Below, piece by piece: positions 59,509 through 64,000 of a stretch of DNA of 64,000 bases. The notes under the pieces were generated by a model. That model saw nothing but the letters and a program-made list of their open reading frames with translations. It had not been told where the DNA came from and did no database searches. The position numbers and the translations under genes were made by a program. This stretch comes from Cocleimonas flava. Its GTDB lineage: Bacteria; Pseudomonadota; Gammaproteobacteria; Thiotrichales; Thiotrichaceae. Numbering within the stretch: the stretch's first letter is position 1; the number at the start of each line of letters is the position of its first letter. The DNA is taken from assembly GCF_004339015.1 (NCBI RefSeq), contig NZ_SMFQ01000002.1:931351-995350 (forward strand). The letters run 5' to 3'.

Positions 59509-60276
59509 ATGTTTATTAGTAAAAGGCAAAATAAAATTCTCGATATGCTAAAAAAGCTGGATCAGGTTTCTGTTGAAGATCTGGTCGCTGAATTTAATGT
59601 GACTCCGCAAACTATTCGAAACGACCTTAACGAACTCGACAAAGCAAAAAAACTGGTGAGGGTTCATGGTGGAGCGAGACTGCTTAATAGTCGCGGCAAT
59701 GTCGAGTATGAAGCAAGAAGACAGATCGCAGCATCACAGAAAGTACTGATTGGCAAAGCAGCGGCTGAAATGATTCCTGATAATGCCTCCCTCTTCATCA
59801 ATATAGGAACCACTACTGAAGCATTCAGCGATGCGCTTGTTGATCATAAAGGCTTAATGGTCATAACCAATAATATCAATGTTGCCAGTAGGTTAAGACT
59901 GTATTTAGAAAATGAAGTGATAATTACTGGCGGTGTAGTAAGGTCATCAGATGGCGGAATTGTGGGTGAAGCTGCGGTTGATTTTATTGAGAACTTTAAA
60001 GTGGATTACGCCATTATTGGCTCTTCAGCAATAGACTCTGATGGTTCACTATTAGACTTTGATTTTCGAGAAGTAAAAGTAGCTCAAGCCATTATCAAAA
60101 ATGCACGTCACGTTATATTGGTTGCAGATTCAACTAAACTTAAACGTAGCGCACCAGTGAGAATTGGTCACATCTCTCAAATAGATACATTCATCACGGA
60201 TATCATTGACGATAATGAGTTTAGGGAAATTTGTGAGGAGTCCGAAGTAAAGGTTATCGAAGTAGAGGCGACCTAA
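59509..60276 (+). CDS. glpR: DeoR-family transcriptional regulator, GlpR-like
   Basis: 255 residues. N-terminal winged helix-turn-helix (about 1-55: QNKILDMLKKLDQVSVEDLV, TPQTIRNDLNELDKA) and a C-terminal phosphosugar-binding domain (about 75-235) with INIGTTTEAF. It would repress the downstream glycerol genes until glycerol 3-phosphate binds; this is inferred from context and family. It is read toward glpD with a 140 bp gap that carries a glpD promoter and TTCGTT repeats. Confidence 0.9.
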   Translation: MFISKRQNKILDMLKKLDQVSVEDLVAEFNVTPQTIRNDLNELDKAKKLVRVHGGARLLNSRGNVEYEARRQIAASQKVLIGKAAAEMIPDNASLFINIGTTTEAFSDALVDHKGLMVITNNINVASRLRLYLENEVIITGGVVRSSDGGIVGEAAVDFIENFKVDYAIIGSSAIDSDGSLLDFDFREVKVAQAIIKNARHVILVADSTKLKRSAPVRIGHISQIDTFITDIIDDNEFREICEESEVKVIEVEAT

Positions 60277-60324
60277 CGAGATTAGATAGCTTTCACAGTA
60301 CTCAACAAGTCTTTTCTCATAGCT

Positions 60325-60369
60325 TTCGTTTGACATTCGTTTTGTTTTCAAATATCTTTCCTATTCGTT
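60325..60369 (+). promoter_or_regulatory. glpD promoter with TTCGTT repeats
   Basis: TTCGTT occurs at 60325-60330, 60336-60341 and 60364-60369; the first two are 11 bp apart, one helical turn. They overlap a possible promoter, TTGACA (60330-60335), 17 bp, TATCTT (60353-60358). This looks like a GlpR operator region. Confidence 0.5.
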
Positions 60370-60416
60370 GTTTCTGAAGCAATTTCAGAAAAAGTAAAAA
60401 TACATAGGAGAATGTA

Positions 60417-61913
60417 TTGTCTGACATAGATGATATTTTCGTCATTGGTGGCGGAATAAATGGATGTGGTATAGCTCGCGATGCAGTTGGCCGTGGTTAT
60501 TCTGTGCGTCTAGCTGAAATGAACGATCTGGCAAGTGGTACATCTTCCTGGTCATCAAAACTCATTCATGGTGGTTTGCGTTATCTGGAGTATTACGAAT
60601 TCAGATTGGTGCGAGAATCCTTAGGTGAACGTGAAGTGCTTTTGAAAATGGCACCACATATCATTTGGCCGATGCGTTTCGTTTTACCCCATCACAGTGA
60701 TATGCGCCCAGCCTGGTTATTGCGACTAGGTTTATTTCTTTATGATCACATCGGTAAGCGCAAGTTATTGCCCGGCACTTCTCAAGTTAATTTAAAAACG
60801 TCTGTTATAGGAAAACCGTTAAAAAAAATATTTTCAAAAGGATTTGAGTACTCAGATTGTTGGGTAAATGATGCTCGTCTTGTCGTTTTGAATGCACAAG
60901 ACGCCCAAGATCGTGGTGCAAAAATAGAAACTCGCTCTAAAGTTGTCTATGCTTGTAGAGAGAAAGACTATTGGAACATTACGACAGAAGATGTTCGTAC
61001 CGGGGATAGGAAACAGCATAAAGCTCGTTTGATAGTGAATGCTGCAGGACCCTGGGTAGATAAAGTGCTCGATGAAACGATGAGCAGCAACAACGCTAAA
61101 AATGTTCGACTGGTACAAGGAAGTCATATCGTTGTCCCAAAACTTCATAATCATGATAGAGCATATATATTTCAAAATAGCGACAATCGCATTATTTTTG
61201 CATTGCCTTACGAGAATGATTACACCCTGATAGGAACCACGGATCATGATTTCAAAGGTGATCCGATAAACGCCAAAATCACTGATTCTGAAGTTTCGTA
61301 TTTATGTTCAGCAGCCAGTGAGTATTTCGAAAAACCGATCAAAATTGAAGATATCGTTTGGTCATATTCAGGTGTTCGCCCTCTTTATGATGATGGTGCA
61401 ACAGAGGCACAAGAGGCGACACGAGATTATGTGTTACGTGTTGATGGCAAGGGTGATGAACCAAAAGTAGTGAATGTTTTTGGTGGAAAAATTACAACCT
61501 ACCGCAGATTGGCAGAATCAATGCTCGAGAAAATTGAGGATTTGATCGGAAGTCGAAAAGAATCATGGACTGCTGATTCTTCACTACCCGGCGGTGATTT
61601 CGCAGTTTCTGACTATGATTTATTAGTAACAAAGCTAAAGGCTGAATTTCCTTTTATAGAAGAATCTTTGGCTCAAAGGTTGATTCGTTCTTATGGCACC
61701 AAAGCCTGGGTACTGATGGATGGTGCAGTAAAGCTTGAAGATATGGGACGAGACTTTGGTGGTTCGCTCACAGAACGAGAAGTCATGTATTTGATACAAC
61801 ACGAGTGGGCAGAAACCGCAGAAGATATTGTTTGGCGAAGATCCAAACTTGGTATTCGTCTAAGCGGTCAGGAAGTAAAAGAATTAGATAGTTGGCTACA
61901 ACAACACCAATAA
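60417..61913 (+). CDS. glpD: Glycerol-3-phosphate dehydrogenase, FAD-dependent
   Basis: 498 residues. It starts with TTG after TAGGAGAATGTA. The N-terminal GGGINGCGIARDAVGRG (about 10-26) is the FAD-binding Rossmann loop, followed by SKLIHGGLRYLEYYEF. It oxidises glycerol 3-phosphate to dihydroxyacetone phosphate and feeds electrons to quinone from the cytoplasmic side of the membrane. VWSYSGVRPLYDD and the C-terminal helical domain are complete. It lies between glpR and the glpS/glpT ATPase genes, in the glpRDST order known from rhizobial glycerol operons. Confidence 0.96.
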   Translation: MSDIDDIFVIGGGINGCGIARDAVGRGYSVRLAEMNDLASGTSSWSSKLIHGGLRYLEYYEFRLVRESLGEREVLLKMAPHIIWPMRFVLPHHSDMRPAWLLRLGLFLYDHIGKRKLLPGTSQVNLKTSVIGKPLKKIFSKGFEYSDCWVNDARLVVLNAQDAQDRGAKIETRSKVVYACREKDYWNITTEDVRTGDRKQHKARLIVNAAGPWVDKVLDETMSSNNAKNVRLVQGSHIVVPKLHNHDRAYIFQNSDNRIIFALPYENDYTLIGTTDHDFKGDPINAKITDSEVSYLCSAASEYFEKPIKIEDIVWSYSGVRPLYDDGATEAQEATRDYVLRVDGKGDEPKVVNVFGGKITTYRRLAESMLEKIEDLIGSRKESWTADSSLPGGDFAVSDYDLLVTKLKAEFPFIEESLAQRLIRSYGTKAWVLMDGAVKLEDMGRDFGGSLTEREVMYLIQHEWAETAEDIVWRRSKLGIRLSGQEVKELDSWLQQHQ

Positions 61914-61953
61914 AACAAGCTAATTAATAAGCAATAAAGTAGAGGAGCTGGAA

Positions 61954-63033
61954 TTGTTAGAATTGCGTAATGTGAGTAAAAAGGTAGGAAATACCTTTCA
62001 CATAAATGATGTGTCTTTGAAATTAGAGAAAGGCTCTTTGAATGTCCTTTTGGGTCCGACGTTGTCTGGCAAAACGTCATTGATGAGATTAATGGCGGGC
62101 CTCGATAAACCTACATCAGGCGATATTCTCATGGATGGCGTTAGCGTGGTTAAAACGCCTGTGCAAAAACGTAATATTGCAATGGTGTACCAGCAGTTTA
62201 TTAACTATCCAGCGTTTAGTGTGTATGAAAATATTGCCTCACCTTTGCGTGTTGCAGGTATTGATAAAGTAACCATAGATAAAAAGGTTCGTGAAGCAGC
62301 GGAATTGATGAAACTGACCCCTTATCTTGATCGTGGTGTTTTGTATTTATCAGGTGGGCAGCAACAACGAACAGCACTAGCGAGAGCCTTGGTCAAAGAT
62401 GCAGAGCTTGTCTTGCTTGATGAGCCTTTAGCTAATCTGGACTATAAACTTCGTGAAGAACTGCGAATAGAACTGCCTCGAATATTTGCTGAAACAGGCG
62501 CTATTTTTGTATACGCGACTACAGAGCCACAAGAAGCTTTATTATTGGGTGGCGATACTGCAACGTTACATGAAGGCCATATTACACAGTTTGGTCAGAC
62601 TATTGATGTGCACAATAAACCATCAGATTTAGTCACTGCTCAAACCTTTTCTGATCCACCCATGAATGTGATTCCGATGCAAAAGCAAGGCGCACAATTC
62701 GTCTTTTCTCAAGGTAATATTGACTGCCCTGAAGATCTATCTGGATTATCAGACGGTTCTTATAGTATTGGTATCCGCCCTCATCACTTATTGCTCAGTG
62801 AGCCTAAACAACCATCAGTGAAAGTTGTGGCACCCGTTTCTACTTCAGAAATTGCGGGGTCAGAGACGTTTGTACATGTGGCTTTTGATGACATTAAACT
62901 GGTGATTCTCACACACGGTGTTCATCGAGTAGATATCGGTGACCAAGTTCCGGTTTATATGGATCCAGCGAAATTTTTTATATTTGATGGAGAGAATAAA
63001 CTTGTATCTGCTCCAAAGACGGGAGCAGCATAA
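61954..63033 (+). CDS. glpS: Glycerol ABC transporter ATP-binding protein, GlpS-like
   Basis: 359 residues, starting with TTG after GAGGAG. Walker A GPTLSGKTS (34-42), signature LSGGQQQR (132-139), Walker B LVLLDEP (about 150-156) and a C-terminal regulatory/TOBE-like domain (about 240-355). The overlap with the next ATPase gene (TAATG) indicates translational coupling. Paired ATPases plus glpD and glpR fit the glpSTPQUV glycerol uptake system. Permease and binding-protein genes would lie beyond the window. Confidence 0.88.
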   Translation: MLELRNVSKKVGNTFHINDVSLKLEKGSLNVLLGPTLSGKTSLMRLMAGLDKPTSGDILMDGVSVVKTPVQKRNIAMVYQQFINYPAFSVYENIASPLRVAGIDKVTIDKKVREAAELMKLTPYLDRGVLYLSGGQQQRTALARALVKDAELVLLDEPLANLDYKLREELRIELPRIFAETGAIFVYATTEPQEALLLGGDTATLHEGHITQFGQTIDVHNKPSDLVTAQTFSDPPMNVIPMQKQGAQFVFSQGNIDCPEDLSGLSDGSYSIGIRPHHLLLSEPKQPSVKVVAPVSTSEIAGSETFVHVAFDDIKLVILTHGVHRVDIGDQVPVYMDPAKFFIFDGENKLVSAPKTGAA

Positions 63034-64000
63034 TGGCTCAAATTACACTTGATAAACTGGCGCACTCTTACTTGCCGAACCCAAAAACTGATCATGATTT
63101 TGCATTAAAAGAGCTTGATTATGCATGGGATGATGGTGGTGCTTATGCTCTTTTAGGACCTTCGGGGTGTGGTAAAACAACGCTCCTCAATATTATTTCA
63201 GGGCTTCTGGTTCCATCCAAAGGACAGATACTTTTTGATGGAAAAGATGTGACAAATCTACAGCCTGAGCAACGCAATATTGCTCAAGTTTTTCAGTTTC
63301 CAGTGATCTATGACACGATGACTGTACGTCAAAATCTAGAGTTCCCATTAAAGAATCGTAATGTGCCAAATGATGAAATATCAAAGCGCGTTGCTGAGAT
63401 GATAGACATTCTGGATTTAAGTGATAAAGCAGATAGAAAAGCACGTGGTCTTACTGCTGACGAAAAACAAAAGATTTCACTGGGTCGAGGTTTAGTACGT
63501 TATGACGTGAACGCTATTTTGTTTGATGAGCCTTTGACGGTTATCGATCCGCACATGAAATGGCAACTTAGAACTAAGTTAAAAGATTTACATCGTCAGT
63601 TAGGTCATACCATGATTTACGTCACACACGATCAGACCGAAGCGTTGACCTTCGCTGATAAAGTTGTGGTTATGTATGAAGGTGATGTTGTTCAAATAGG
63701 AACCCCAGAAGAACTGTTTGATGAACCGAAGCATACCTTTGTTGGTTATTTTATTGGTTCACCAGGGATGAATATTTTACCTGTTGAGGTCAGTGGTAAT
63801 CAGGCTAAATTAGGCAGTCATACTGTTACTCTTAAAGGCGCTTACCCAGATTTAACAGGGAAAATTGAGCTTGGCATTCGCCCTGAATTTTTATCCCTGA
63901 CAAATTCAGAATCGGGAATTCCTGCACAAATTAATGGTGTTGAAGACATAGGCCGTTTCAAGATTGTACGAGCAAGCATTGAAGGCGTTGAATTAAATGT
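63033..64000 (+). CDS. glpT: Second glycerol ABC transporter ATP-binding protein, GlpT-like (3' end outside window)
   Basis: Partial, 322 codons in the window, starting with the ATG that overlaps the stop of the previous gene by one base. Walker A GPSGCGKTT (42-50) and Walker B AILFDEP (161-167) are intact. The signature motif LSGGQ is replaced by LTADEKQ (140-146), so the composite ATP site made with its partner would be asymmetric. The TOBE-like C-terminal domain begins near residue 240. This pairs with GlpS; the two are paralogous but distinct. Confidence 0.88.
   Translation, partial: MAQITLDKLAHSYLPNPKTDHDFALKELDYAWDDGGAYALLGPSGCGKTTLLNIISGLLVPSKGQILFDGKDVTNLQPEQRNIAQVFQFPVIYDTMTVRQNLEFPLKNRNVPNDEISKRVAEMIDILDLSDKADRKARGLTADEKQKISLGRGLVRYDVNAILFDEPLTVIDPHMKWQLRTKLKDLHRQLGHTMIYVTHDQTEALTFADKVVVMYEGDVVQIGTPEELFDEPKHTFVGYFIGSPGMNILPVEVSGNQAKLGSHTVTLKGAYPDLTGKIELGIRPEFLSLTNSESGIPAQINGVEDIGRFKIVRASIEGVELN

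Overview
The window is an AT-rich stretch of a gammaproteobacterial chromosome. Several things point there: the dnaA-dnaN-recF-gyrB block next to rpmH-rnpA-yidC-mnmE, the PrkA/YeaH/SpoVR operon, YcgL, HugZ-like and GlyGly-CTERM proteins, and an SAM-cycle plus Calvin/glycolysis block (metK-ahcY-metF, tkt-gap-pgk-pyk-fba) of the kind seen in free-living, often marine or sulfur-oxidising, gammaproteobacteria. I cannot name the species from the sequence. No insertion sequences, tRNA, rRNA or CRISPR arrays were seen.

Layout. 1-4.6 kb: the end of a DUF1501 gene, then the leftward metK-ahcY-metF operon. It carries two SAH riboswitches, one in the metK leader and one squeezed between metK and ahcY. 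5.2-12.4 kb: rightward tkt-gap-pgk-pyk-fba, closed by a strong terminator. 12.5-20.9 kb: a secreted ankyrin-repeat protein, leftward prkA-yeaH-spoVR, and a phosphate permease with its DUF47 partner. 21.1-31.1 kb: a rightward cluster built around copper amine oxidase (CAO) homologues. It encodes a separate N-terminal-domain protein, a catalytic-domain copy lacking every catalytic residue, two copies that keep the cofactor tyrosine and copper histidines (one is 1450 residues with repeats; both end in GlyGly-CTERM tails), a YtkA-like protein, a MauG/cytochrome c peroxidase-like di-heme protein and a lipoprotein. 31-43 kb: a Kazal lipoprotein, exonuclease III, the replication-initiation genes with DnaA boxes, and rpmH-rnpA-yidC-mnmE without yidD. 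43-53 kb: mixed housekeeping and transport genes (two LysE exporters, a ClC protein with altered gate motif, TatD, DUF4139, racemase, amidotransferase). 53-58 kb: a three-gene chaperone-usher pilus operon. 58-64 kb: ycgL, then glpR-glpD-glpS-glpT for glycerol uptake and oxidation, cut by the window end.

The most unusual features are two. The first is a dispersed ~33 bp repeat with a C6-7 tract followed by YACTT, GCA and TTTTTTA. I count 14 loci in 64 kb. Most are intergenic, some are inverted pairs forming long hairpins, two lie in frame inside coding sequences, and two supply a gene's stop codon. The second is the CAO/MauG-like cluster, where the cofactor motif reads VGAYYY instead of the family's VGNYD[Y] and one copy has become a pseudoenzyme. 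All family assignments come from motif reading, not from database searches.
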